Shown: positions 8,804-16,186, numbered from the stretch's first letter. The stretch is 36,505 bases of DNA from Actinomadura bangladeshensis (GCF_004348335.1 NZ_SMJW01000058.1:1-36505), one strand, 5' to 3'. A program made the numbers and translations. The notes: a model not told the origin generated them from the sequence alone.

Positions 8804-10273
8804 ATGTCAGTAACCCCTGCGCCGGATCACCCTGCTCCGGACAGACCGCCGGGCTCCCGGCTCGCCCGCTGGACCTCGGCCCTCAACGGGGTCCTGCCCG
8901 TCGTCAGCGCAGCGCTCGCGCTGGGCCTCATCGTCGGGCTGCTCATGGTCAGCGCCTCGTTCGGCAACAGCACCGGCACGCTGGCCTCGTCCGCGGAAGG
9001 CACCTCGTCCTCCGCCGGAGGGGGCGGCGGCGCGGCCCTGCCCGGGAAGGGCAAGAAGGTCACCCTCGAATTCGAAGAGGGCGACATGTACATCAAGCCG
9101 AACAAGGTCACCGTCCCGGCGGGCGCCGACGTCACGGTCAACGTCGTCAACAAGGGCAGCCAGGCGCACACCCTGAGCCTGCTGGGCAAGACGAGCAACC
9201 AGCTCCAGCCCGGCAAATCCGAGACGCAGCACTGGGGCGTGCTGACCGAGTCGACCCAGGCGTGGTGCGTCATTCCCGGCCACAAGGAGGCCGGCATGCT
9301 CGTCGAGATCACCGTGACCGGCGGCGAGAGCGGCACCGCGGCGTCCGGTACCACGGCGGCGGCCGGCGGCGACAAGGCGGCCGGCGACAGCGCGAACGCC
9401 AAGATCGACCCGGCCGCCAAGCCCGCGGCCGGGTGGAAGCCGCACGACCCGACGGCCCCGGCCAACGACGGCAAGGACGTCCACGAGGTCACCTTCACCG
9501 TCACTGAGAAGGAGATCGAGGTCGCCCCCGGGGTGAAGCAGACCCGGTGGACCTACAACGGCTCCGCGCCCGGCCCGACACTGCGCGGCAACGTCGGCGA
9601 CACCTTCCGGATCAAGCTCGTCAACAAGGGCTCGATGGGGCACTCCATCGACTTCCACGCCTCGAAGGTCGCGCCGAACGTCGAGATGAGGACGATCAAG
9701 CCCGGTGAGACGCTCGTCTACGAGTTCAAGGCGCAGTTCGCCGGCATCTTCACCTACCACTGCGGCTCCGACCCGATGATCTACCACATGGGCAACGGCA
9801 TGCACGGCGCCGTGATCGTCGACCCGCCGAAGCTGGACAAGGTCGACAAGGAGCTGGTGCTCGTGCAGTCCGAGCTGTACCTCGGCCCGCAGGGCAAGCC
9901 CGGTGACATGGCCAAGATGCTGGCCGGCGACTATGACGCGGTCGTCTTCAACGGCTACCACAACCAGTACGTGCACGCCCCGATCAAGGTGAAGCCCGGC
10001 GACCGGGTCCGCGTGTGGGTGGACGACGGCGGCCCCAACGAGAACATCGCCTTCCACGTCGTCGGGACGATCTTCGACACGGTCTGGAAGGACGGCGCCT
10101 ACCGGGTCCGCAAGGACAACGACGAGAAGGGCGGCGCGCAGGTCCTCGACCTGCAGCCCACGCAGGGCGGCTTCGTCGAGTTCACCCTGCCCGACGCCGG
10201 CACGTACCCGTTCCTCGGCCACAAGATGAAGAACATGGCCACCGGCGGCCTCGGCGTCTTCCAGGTCGGCTGA
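8804..10273 (+). CDS. nirK: copper nitrite reductase NirK with an extra N-terminal cupredoxin domain
   Basis: Reduces nitrite to nitric oxide at a type 2 copper. The 489-residue chain has a cytosolic N-terminus, one transmembrane helix (about 29-51), a Ser/Gly linker, an extra cupredoxin (about 84-172) with a complete type 1 site (H122, C155, H160, M165), an Ala/Gly linker, and the two NirK cupredoxins. All NirK residues are present: type 1 ligands H280, C320, H328, M333; type 2 ligands H285, H319, H473; catalytic D283 and H418. Comparison is with well-studied NirK/AniA from memory. The start ATG 8804 has TAGGAG 7 nt upstream. An N-terminal cupredoxin fusion is known in a few NirK proteins (for example from Hyphomicrobium) and could pass electrons to the core. 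Confidence 0.93.
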   Translation: MSVTPAPDHPAPDRPPGSRLARWTSALNGVLPVVSAALALGLIVGLLMVSASFGNSTGTLASSAEGTSSSAGGGGGAALPGKGKKVTLEFEEGDMYIKPNKVTVPAGADVTVNVVNKGSQAHTLSLLGKTSNQLQPGKSETQHWGVLTESTQAWCVIPGHKEAGMLVEITVTGGESGTAASGTTAAAGGDKAAGDSANAKIDPAAKPAAGWKPHDPTAPANDGKDVHEVTFTVTEKEIEVAPGVKQTRWTYNGSAPGPTLRGNVGDTFRIKLVNKGSMGHSIDFHASKVAPNVEMRTIKPGETLVYEFKAQFAGIFTYHCGSDPMIYHMGNGMHGAVIVDPPKLDKVDKELVLVQSELYLGPQGKPGDMAKMLAGDYDAVVFNGYHNQYVHAPIKVKPGDRVRVWVDDGGPNENIAFHVVGTIFDTVWKDGAYRVRKDNDEKGGAQVLDLQPTQGGFVEFTLPDAGTYPFLGHKMKNMATGGLGVFQVG

Positions 10274-10294
10274 CCCATGTCCACGGAGGTGACC

Positions 10295-10777
10295 ATGACA
10301 ACCCTCGACACCCGGAGGACGGCCGTCCCGGCGCCCTCGCCCGTGCCGCTGGCCAGGCGTGTCGCGGCGATCGGTTCCGTCGTCGCGGCTCTCATCCACT
10401 ACGCGGTCGTGCCCGAGCACCTGAGCGAGTGGTGGGCGTACGCGATCTTCTTCAGCGCGATCGGCATGTTCCAGCTCATCTGGGCGGTGCTCGTGCACAC
10501 CGGCGAGGAGCGGGCGGTGCTGCTGTCCGGGCTCGCGGTCAACGCGGGCGTCCTCGCCCTGTGGGCGGTGAGCCGGACGAGCGGGCTGCCCTTCGGGCCC
10601 GAATCCGGGGAGGCGGAGGCGCTCGGCTGGCTCGATGTCCTCAGCGGCGCCGCCGAACTGGTGCTGATCGCCGGGATCCTGCTCACCCTGTACGGCCCGC
10701 GCCGCCCGCACGGTGCGGACGCCGGGGACGGTACGGACGCCGAGCGCCCCGCCGAACCCGCCGAGCAGAGCCGCTGA
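10295..10777 (+). CDS. four-helix membrane protein of the nirK operon, function unknown
   Basis: A 160-residue protein with about four hydrophobic helices (VAAIGSVVAALIHYAVV, YAIFFSAIGMFQLIWAVLV, AVLLSGLAVNAGVLALWAV, AAELVLIAGILLTLY) and a charged, Asp/Glu/Pro-rich C-terminal tail. I do not recognise a named family. The His in ALIHYAVVPEHLSEW might bind metal or haem, but this is speculation. ATG 10295 is preferred over ATG 10277 because GGAGGTG lies just upstream of it. It follows nirK by 21 nt and so is almost certainly co-transcribed; it may help membrane assembly or copper/electron delivery to NirK. Confidence 0.75.
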   Translation: MTTLDTRRTAVPAPSPVPLARRVAAIGSVVAALIHYAVVPEHLSEWWAYAIFFSAIGMFQLIWAVLVHTGEERAVLLSGLAVNAGVLALWAVSRTSGLPFGPESGEAEALGWLDVLSGAAELVLIAGILLTLYGPRRPHGADAGDGTDAERPAEPAEQSR

Positions 10778-10808
10778 CCCGCACCCGCACCCGCGCACCC
10801 CGCGCACC

Positions 10809-10842
10809 GGCCCGCGGACGCCCCGCAAGGCGCCCGCGGGCC
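10809..10842. terminator. bidirectional stem-loop between convergent genes
   Basis: GGCCCGCGG (10809-10817) pairs with CCGCGGGCC (10834-10842), and inside it CGCC/GGCG pairs after a single A-C mismatch, closing a CCGCAA loop: in effect a 14-bp stem with one mismatch. It lies between the end of the nirK operon (10777) and the end of the convergent regulator gene (10863), so it can end transcription from both sides. Confidence 0.7.
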
Positions 10843-10862
10843 TGTGCGCGCGCATCACCGCG

Positions 10863-11573
10863 TCAGCGTTCGGCGTCCCGGACACGGCGCAGGTGCGCCA
10901 GGCAGAGGTGCGGCTCCACCAGGGGATCCAGCCGCTCCGCCGCCAGCGGCACGTCCATCCCGGCGAGCGCCCCCTGGATCAGGCCGAGATGCAGCGGGCA
11001 GACGACGTCCGCGTGCTGCTCGGCGACCGTGCCGAAGGGGCAGTTGTGCACCCGGACGCGGATCTCCTCCCGGTCCGGGTGCTTCGCGTCGTGCTCGATC
11101 TCGGGGCTGAACCCCATCCCGGCCATCATCCGGTTGAGGCGCTCCAGCGCCTCGGCCAGACCGAGGCGCTGGAACGGCGCGGGCGGGTCGGCGAGGTGGC
11201 GGCCCCAGGCGCGGCCCGCCTCGATCGCGACCCGCTCCGGGTCGGGCAGCATGCCGGAGACGAGGCTCGCCAGCATCTCGGCGAGCAGCCGGTAGCTGTG
11301 CCGGCCGTCCGCGGCCTCGGCCCGGTAGACCATCCGCGGGCGGCCGGGCCGGTCGCGGTCCTCGGCCACCCGCCGCACCAGGCCCGCCTCGGCCAGCCCG
11401 TCGAGGTGGAAGCGCGTCGTGTTGGGGTGCAGTCCGGCCCGCTCGGCGATCTCGCGCACGCCCAGCGGCGCGGCGCCCGCCTCCCGGACCACCCGCAGGA
11501 CCCGGGCGCGGCTGTCGCCGAGCCCCGCCTCGGCCGCCGCGGGCTCCGCGTCGACCCATTCGCGGTCGTCCAT
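10863..11573 (-). CDS. winged-HTH regulator with a SufR-like cysteine cluster, possible Fe-S/NO sensor
   Basis: A 236-residue repressor-type protein. Residues 22-85 form a winged helix-turn-helix (VREIAERAGLHPNTTRFHLDGLAEAGLVRR, split here as a family pattern) with an arm GRPRMVYRA. The C-terminal half has C178, C192 and C224 in the setting NCPF...VVCPLHLG...PHLCLAHL, resembling the cysteine arrangement of SufR-type regulators that carry a 4Fe-4S cluster. Such clusters react with nitric oxide and oxygen. Being convergent with a gene that makes nitric oxide, a role in sensing NO or redox state is a reasonable inference. ATG 11573 has no good ribosome site and lies close to a promoter-like stretch, so a very short leader is likely. 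Confidence 0.82.
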   Translation of the reverse strand: MDDREWVDAEPAAAEAGLGDSRARVLRVVREAGAAPLGVREIAERAGLHPNTTRFHLDGLAEAGLVRRVAEDRDRPGRPRMVYRAEAADGRHSYRLLAEMLASLVSGMLPDPERVAIEAGRAWGRHLADPPAPFQRLGLAEALERLNRMMAGMGFSPEIEHDAKHPDREEIRVRVHNCPFGTVAEQHADVVCPLHLGLIQGALAGMDVPLAAERLDPLVEPHLCLAHLRRVRDAER

Positions 11574-11591
11574 GGGCCGAGTTTATGCATA

Positions 11592-11603
11592 TCCACTAGT
11601 GAA
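11592..11603 (-). promoter_or_regulatory. palindromic operator upstream of the HTH regulator
   Basis: CACTAGTG (11594-11601) is a perfect 8-bp palindrome in an otherwise symmetric TYCACTAGTGRA frame, about 20 nt upstream of the regulator start. The stretch between it and the ATG is AT-rich (TATGCATAAACT) and could be a -10 region. It shares CTAGTGAAAA with the site upstream of the multicopper oxidase gene, suggesting autoregulation and control of the mco-nirK operon by the same protein. Confidence 0.55.
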
Positions 11604-11689
11604 AATCACGTGGAGGAGGCGCGGCTTCTTGCGGAACCGGCCCCCGCACCCCCCGTCCCGCGCGGCTCATCCCCGCTCGGGTCGCGGGG

Positions 11690-12010
11690 TCACAGGTAGA
11701 GGCCGGTGCCGTGCTCGGGCCGCTCGCTGGCGATCGCGTGCAGGTCGCGCTCCCGCATGACCAGGTAGTTCTCGCCCTGGATCTCGACCTCGTACTGGTC
11801 GCCGGGGTGGAACAGCACGCGGTCGCCGGGCTTGACGATCCGCACGTGGTGGCCGACCCCGCAGACCTCGCCCCACACCAGGCGGTTCTCCTGCTCCACG
11901 GTCGCGGGGATCACGATCCCGCCGGTGCTGCGGCGCTCGCCGCTGTCCTTCTCGCTCTTGATCATGACGCGGTCGTGGAGCATCTGGACTTCGAACTTGG
12001 GCTCGGACAC
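11690..12010 (-). CDS. solitary GroES-family (Cpn10-like) protein
   Basis: A 106-residue co-chaperonin-like protein. The GroES pattern is clear: LHDRVMIKSEKDSGERRSTGGIVIPATVEQENRLVWGEVCGVG, with the mobile-loop equivalent (about residues 20-35), KPGDRVLFHPGDQYEVEIQGENYLVMRERDLHAI (quoted in two parts of the fold). It differs from the canonical actinobacterial GroES and has no groEL beside it. The start is GTG at 12010, 10 nt after the stop of the epimerase gene, so the two are probably co-transcribed. It may be a paralogue with a specialised client or a free-standing function; the sequence does not say which. Confidence 0.85.
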   Translation of the reverse strand: MSEPKFEVQMLHDRVMIKSEKDSGERRSTGGIVIPATVEQENRLVWGEVCGVGHHVRIVKPGDRVLFHPGDQYEVEIQGENYLVMRERDLHAIASERPEHGTGLYL

Positions 12011-12020
12011 GCCGGCGAGT

Positions 12021-12929
12021 TTAGCCGTCCGCGCGGGTCAGGGCGTCCCACGAGCCGGCGATGATCTCCGGCAGCGCGGAGCGCACCGGCCGCCAGCCGA
12101 GCTCGGCCCGGATCGCGGCGGCGTCGCAGCGCAGTACCGGCGCCTCCGGCCGGGCCGGGCGGCGGCGGACCGGCACCGGCCGGCCGGTGGCCTTCTCGAC
12201 GGCGGCGACCACCTCGTGGACGGCGGCGCCCGCGCCGCTGCCGACGTTGTAGAGGCGGTCCTCGCCGGGGCGGACGGCCTCCAGCGCGCGGACGTAGGCG
12301 GCGGCGAGGTCGTCGACGTGCAGGTACTCGCGGACGGCGAGCCCGTCCCCGTTGATCTCCAGCAGCGGGGCGTGCCCGGCGGCCACGGCGAGCGCCTTCG
12401 GGATCAGCCGGGTCGGGTCGGGGTCGATCCGGCCGTCCACCGACCCGGCGACGTTGAACGTGCGCAGGACGACCGCGCCGGCCGCGCCCGTCCGGGCGTG
12501 GAACCGGACGGCCTGCTCGGCCGCCAGCTTCGACGCCCCGTACGGGCTGGCCGGCGCCGTGGCCTCGCTCTCGGGGATCGGCTGCCGCTCCGGGGTCCCG
12601 TACACGGCGGCGGTGGATCCGAACACCACCCGGTCGGCGGTCACGGACTCCAACAGGTTCACCGTGCCCTGGACGTTGGCGGTGAAGTACCGCAGCGGCT
12701 GCTCGAACGACTCCCGGACGCGGGTCAGCGCCGCGAGATGGCACACCCCGTCGTAGGGACCGCGCGGCAGCCCGTCCGGGACGAGCAGGTCCCCGCGCAC
12801 GGGCCGCACGCCGTCCGGCACGTCGGGGCTCCGCCGCACCAGCCCGTCGACCTCATGGCCGGCCGCGACGAGGCGCCGCCCGACCGCATAGCCGATGTAT
12901 CCCGCCGCCCCCGTCACCAGTACCCGCAT
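12021..12929 (-). CDS. NAD-dependent sugar-nucleotide epimerase (UDP-glucose 4-epimerase-like)
   Basis: A 302-residue extended short-chain dehydrogenase. The N-terminus MRVLVTGAAGYIG carries the TGxxGxxG nucleotide-binding motif; a catalytic Ser/Thr region (FGSTAAVYG) and YGASK supply the YxxxK pair; EYLHVDDLAAAYVRAL is typical of UDP-hexose epimerases. ATG 12929 begins exactly at the Rossmann fold; the frame is open to 13109, but that extension is low-complexity and resembles no family, so I leave it out. The family is sure; the exact substrate (UDP-glucose/galactose or a related sugar nucleotide) is not. Confidence 0.88.
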   Translation of the reverse strand: MRVLVTGAAGYIGYAVGRRLVAAGHEVDGLVRRSPDVPDGVRPVRGDLLVPDGLPRGPYDGVCHLAALTRVRESFEQPLRYFTANVQGTVNLLESVTADRVVFGSTAAVYGTPERQPIPESEATAPASPYGASKLAAEQAVRFHARTGAAGAVVLRTFNVAGSVDGRIDPDPTRLIPKALAVAAGHAPLLEINGDGLAVREYLHVDDLAAAYVRALEAVRPGEDRLYNVGSGAGAAVHEVVAAVEKATGRPVPVRRRPARPEAPVLRCDAAAIRAELGWRPVRSALPEIIAGSWDALTRADG

Positions 12930-13089
12930 GCGGCAAGCATCCAGCCCCGCCGCTGCCCGTTCAATGCGCTCCAGCGAAGAGTCCTGCTCGTTCACGGCTG
13001 GGGGGAATCGCTTCCGCTCAGGGCCCGGACGGTCAGTCAGAGCGTTTCCGCTGGCCGGTGCACGCCCTTCCGCCGCCCACTCACTACAC
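12930..13089. other. intergenic region between epimerase and TnpB element
   Basis: This 160-nt stretch is lower in GC than the genes and holds no gene that I can support. The epimerase promoter must lie here. I searched the minus-strand frames for the missing protease C-terminus beyond the IS left end and found none. Confidence 0.5.
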
Positions 13090-13120
13090 AGTTGCCAACT
13101 CGTAGTCACGATAAAGGCGT

Positions 13121-14278
13121 GTGGGTGTGAAGTTGGTGGTGCAGGTCAAGCTGCTCCCCGACGCCGCCACCGAGGCGGCGTTGCGGGAGACGCTGAAGCT
13201 GTGCAACCAGGCCGCCTGCCACGCCTCCCGCCGTGCCTTCGCCGCCGGCGTGAAGGGCAAGACCGCGCTGCAGCGGCTGGTCTACGGCGAGTTGAAGGCA
13301 ATGGGCCTATCGGCGCAGCCGGCGATCCACTGCATCCGCAAAGCCGCCGGGGCCTATGCCTCGCTGGCTGAGAACCTGAAGGCGGGCAACTACGGGCCGC
13401 AAGGTTCGCGGCGCCGCGCCCGGGCGGAGGGCGCGCCGGTCCGGTTCCGCAAGGACGCCGCCCAGCCGTTCGACGACCGGTCGCTGTCGTGGCAGCTCGA
13501 CGCCGGCACCGTGAGCATCTGGACCGTATACGGCAGGCTCAAGAGCGTCCCGTTCGCGTGTTCGCCCTCGCAGGCCAAGATGCTGGCCGCCTTCCGGCGG
13601 GGCGAGTCGGACCTGGTGCGGCGCGGCGGGTGCTTCTACCTGTACGCCACATGCGACGTCCCACCGGCCCCCGAATACGTGCCGGACGGGTTCTGCGGGG
13701 TGGACCTCGGCATTGTCAACATCGCCACGACATCGGGCGGCACCGTCCACTTAGGCGCGCAGGTCAACCAGGTCCGGCACCGCAACCGGCGGCTCCGCAA
13801 ACGCCTGCAGGCCAAGGGCACCAAGTCGGCCAAGCGGCTGCTGCGTCACCTGTCGGGCCGGGGGGCGCGTTTCGCGGCCGACACCAACCACCGCATCTCC
13901 AAGCAGATCGTGACCGAGGCTCAACGCACCGCGCACGGGATCGCCCTGGAAGACCTGGGCGGAATCCGTGCGCGGGTCCGGCTACGCAAGCCCCAGCGGG
14001 TCACCCTGCATTCCTGGAGTTTCGCCCAGCTCGGCGCCTTCATCACCTACAAAGCACAACGCGCCGGCGTCCCGGTGGTGTTCGTGGATCCCCGTTACAC
14101 CTCGCAGGGGTGCTCGGCGTGCGGCCACATTCACAAGAAGAACCGGCCCGACCAGGCCACCTTCCATTGCACGTCGTGCGGCTTCGCTGAGCACGCCGAC
14201 GTCAACGCAGCCCGCAACATCGCCGCCCGCGGCGCCGCGGGCTGGGCAGTGAGTCACGCTGCCGACGACGCGGCCTGA
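13121..14278 (+). CDS. tnpB: TnpB RNA-guided nuclease of an IS605-type element
   Basis: A 385-residue TnpB, ancestor-type of Cas12 nucleases, expected to cut DNA using an RNA from its own 3' end. The RuvC active site is complete: D195 (GVDLGIVN), E277 (IALEDLGG) and D360 (EHADVNAARN). The zinc finger is CSACG...CTSCG between the second and third catalytic residues. The N-terminal region (LCNQAACHASRRAF) is the typical Orf_B helix-turn-helix-like domain. I use GTG 13121; GTG 13127 is possible. It appears intact and therefore potentially active in guiding element retention. Its 3' end lies about 65 nt from the element's right end. Confidence 0.9.
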   Translation: MGVKLVVQVKLLPDAATEAALRETLKLCNQAACHASRRAFAAGVKGKTALQRLVYGELKAMGLSAQPAIHCIRKAAGAYASLAENLKAGNYGPQGSRRRARAEGAPVRFRKDAAQPFDDRSLSWQLDAGTVSIWTVYGRLKSVPFACSPSQAKMLAAFRRGESDLVRRGGCFYLYATCDVPPAPEYVPDGFCGVDLGIVNIATTSGGTVHLGAQVNQVRHRNRRLRKRLQAKGTKSAKRLLRHLSGRGARFAADTNHRISKQIVTEAQRTAHGIALEDLGGIRARVRLRKPQRVTLHSWSFAQLGAFITYKAQRAGVPVVFVDPRYTSQGCSACGHIHKKNRPDQATFHCTSCGFAEHADVNAARNIAARGAAGWAVSHAADDAA

Positions 14279-14345
14279 CCCACCACATCCAGCGATGGCG
14301 AAGAGCTGCAAGCTCGGCCCCTTCAGGGCCGGGAAGCTGACGGGA
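14160..14345 (+). ncRNA. predicted omega (reRNA) scaffold of the TnpB element
   Basis: In known IS605-type elements the guide RNA overlaps the 3' end of tnpB and extends through the right-end hairpin, with the guide read from the flanking DNA. Here that region runs from about 14160 to the end of the stem at 14333-14345. The guide would then be the next 16-20 nt, which are the antisense of the protease gene's 3' end. This is placed by analogy; the 5' limit is a guess. Confidence 0.4.
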
Positions 14346-15114
14346 GCGACTCGACCCGCGTGTAGACGCCGGGGTAGCCGGGCTTGGCGCAGCCGTAGCC
14401 CCAGGAGGTCAGGGCGGCGACGCGGCCGCGGACGAGCAGCGGGCCGCCGCTGTCGAACTGGCACGAGTCGGTCGTGTCCGATCCGGCGCAGACCATGTCG
14501 GACGGGTCGAAGGAGCCGCCGTAGGCCCGCCGGCACGCGGCGTCGCTCCGCAGCGGCACGCCGGCCGCCCGCAGCCGCGTGTTGACCAGGTCGTTCTCCG
14601 ACGTGAAGCCCCAGCCGAGGATCGTCCCCGTCCGGGCTCGGCCGGGCGTGCCGAGGACGGCGGTCGGCCGGTGCACGGGCCGCTCGAGCGTGAGGACGGC
14701 GACGTCGTGGTGCAGGACGGTCTCGTCCTTGAACGACGTCTCGCGGTACTCGGGGTGGATGCGCAGCGACTTCACCGCCACCGTCTCGCCCCTGCCGCCG
14801 GTCAGTTCGTCCCGGCCGAAGGTGGCCGTGAGCAGGCCCGGCACCGCGCGGAAGAGCGCGACGCAGTGCCCCGCGGTGAGGACCCGGTCCGGCTTGATCA
14901 GCACCCCGCCGCAGAACTGCCCGGACGGCCGGACGAAGAAGATCGGCGACCCGACCGCCGCGAGCCACGGGTACGCCGCGGACGAGGCCGGGGCGCCGCC
15001 CACCACGGCGGACGCGGGGGCGGGCGCCAGCGGCAGCGCGACGGCGGCGCCGAGCGCGGCGAGGGCGGCGCCGAGCACCGCCGTCAGGAGGGGCCTGCGG
15101 GAGTGGAGGGCCAT
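14323..15114 (-). CDS. secreted trypsin-like serine protease, C-terminus altered by IS end
   Basis: A 263-residue S1-family protease. Signal peptide about 1-36 (ends PAPASA), mature N-terminus near VVGG (37-40), catalytic H83 (TAGHC), D137 (HHDVAVL) and S222 (DSGGPL). D216 at the base of the specificity pocket predicts cleavage after Arg/Lys. The residue before the DS pair is Phe220 instead of the usual Gly that forms the oxyanion hole. The chain ends ...GVYTRVESLPSASRP, and the last codons and stop lie inside the TnpB element's right end (stop in the hairpin loop), so the usual C-terminal helix (WI-type) of about 15 residues is missing. ATG 15114 lies inside the end of the upstream membrane-protein gene (31-nt overlap). 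Activity is uncertain. Confidence 0.85.
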   Translation of the reverse strand: MALHSRRPLLTAVLGAALAALGAAVALPLAPAPASAVVGGAPASSAAYPWLAAVGSPIFFVRPSGQFCGGVLIKPDRVLTAGHCVALFRAVPGLLTATFGRDELTGGRGETVAVKSLRIHPEYRETSFKDETVLHHDVAVLTLERPVHRPTAVLGTPGRARTGTILGWGFTSENDLVNTRLRAAGVPLRSDAACRRAYGGSFDPSDMVCAGSDTTDSCQFDSGGPLLVRGRVAALTSWGYGCAKPGYPGVYTRVESLPSASRP

Positions 15115-16067
15115 CTCGGCAATGTACGGGCATCGAACGCGGGGTGCACGGTGTTCCGGGCGGCCGGATCCGGCGCCTGCTCGTAGCGGGGGAACAGCAC
15201 GAGGGCGAGCAGCGCCAGGACGAAGCCGCAGGCCCGCAGCAGGAACGGGCCGGCCTCTCGGGGCCAGTCCTCGCCGAACAGGACGCTGCTGGCGAGCAGC
15301 AGGTACGACCGCCCGATGACGGTGAGCACGACCGCGACGATCGCGATCCGGCAGCGCTGCAGCGCGACCTGCAGCTGCCCGAGCGCGATCGCGGCGAGGC
15401 CGATCGTCAGCCACGGGTAGGCCGACTGCAGCACCGCCTGGAGGCTGCCGGTCTCCTGGTAGACGATCGAGATGCCGCGGATGCCGGCCTCGGCGAGCCC
15501 GGCGCACGCCCCGGCGCCGATGCCGTAGGCGACGCCGGCCAGCTTGCGGGCGTGCCGGCCGCTCGCGCGGCGGTCGCCGACCAGCCACACCAGCGCCGCG
15601 ATGAGCACCGCCGGGGTGCAGATCGCGATCATCGTCCAGGGGCGGGCGAGGGTGCCCGCCAGCGTGGCGTCGGCGTGCAGGTCGCCCTCTTCGGTGGCCG
15701 ACAGGCCGATCAGCATCGCCGCGAGCACGAACAGCGCGACGCTCGTCCACTCCCGGATGCTGAGCCGCTCGTCCAGGAACCACACCGCGTAGCCGATGAG
15801 CAGCACCAGCGCCACGGCGAAGATCGGCTGCGCGACCGCGAGCGGCATCGCGGAGAACGCGACGACCTCGTAGCCGAGGCCGAGGAACAGCAGCAGCCCG
15901 CCGCCGAGCCAGACCGGGTCGGTGAGCATCAGCCGGGCGACGCGGAACGGGCGGCTGCCGCGCAGCGGCTCCATCTTCCGCGCGGAGGCCCGGAAGATGA
16001 TGAACGAGATGTAGTAGACGGTGGTCGCGATCAGTGCGAGGGCGGCATAACCCAGGTCGGAACCCAT
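15084..16067 (-). CDS. DMT-superfamily (EamA/NIPA-like) membrane transporter
   Basis: A 327-residue protein with about nine to ten hydrophobic helices and short loops, arranged as two halves as in drug/metabolite transporters (for example GYEVVAFSAMPLAVAQPIFAV in the first half and LTIGLAAIALGQLQVALQRC in the second). The pattern is closest to the NIPA-like/EamA group; substrate unknown. ATG 16067 has only weak ribosome-site similarity. A TTGCAC element about 85 nt upstream could be a -35 box. The 3' end overlaps the protease start by 31 nt, so the two are coupled. Confidence 0.78.
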   Translation of the reverse strand: MGSDLGYAALALIATTVYYISFIIFRASARKMEPLRGSRPFRVARLMLTDPVWLGGGLLLFLGLGYEVVAFSAMPLAVAQPIFAVALVLLIGYAVWFLDERLSIREWTSVALFVLAAMLIGLSATEEGDLHADATLAGTLARPWTMIAICTPAVLIAALVWLVGDRRASGRHARKLAGVAYGIGAGACAGLAEAGIRGISIVYQETGSLQAVLQSAYPWLTIGLAAIALGQLQVALQRCRIAIVAVVLTVIGRSYLLLASSVLFGEDWPREAGPFLLRACGFVLALLALVLFPRYEQAPDPAARNTVHPAFDARTLPRWPSTPAGPS

Positions 16068-16186
16068 CGGGAGGGGCCTCTCGGTGGACGGGGACGGGGC
16101 ATGTCGTTCGGCGCGCCATCGAATCGACCTGTGCTCTCAGCCTGTCCCGTACGGGCCCCGGGTGCAAGTATTCGCTTATGCGCGCA

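Larger units (their letters stand above)
13090..14345 (+). mobile_element. IS605/IS1341-type element carrying only tnpB
   Basis: A single tnpB gene without a tnpA transposase. The right end is marked by a hairpin (CTCGGCCC, loop CTTCA, GGGCCGGG; 14313-14333) followed by AAGCTGAC, the usual layout of IS605-family right ends where cleavage occurs a few nt after the stem. The protease reading frame resumes at once beyond this point, which fixes the right boundary near 14341-14345. The left boundary is not certain; I place it in the AT-richer stretch before the gene (about 13085-13120). As there is no TnpA it must be moved in trans, or is immobile. Confidence 0.7.

Noticed and set aside
12930..13109. 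N-terminal extension of the epimerase
   Set aside because: The Rossmann fold begins at 12929, and the extra 60 codons match nothing.
13021..13120. Missing C-terminus of the trypsin-like protease on the left side of the TnpB element
   Set aside because: None of the three minus-strand frames shows a protease-like C-terminal helix (W-I type).
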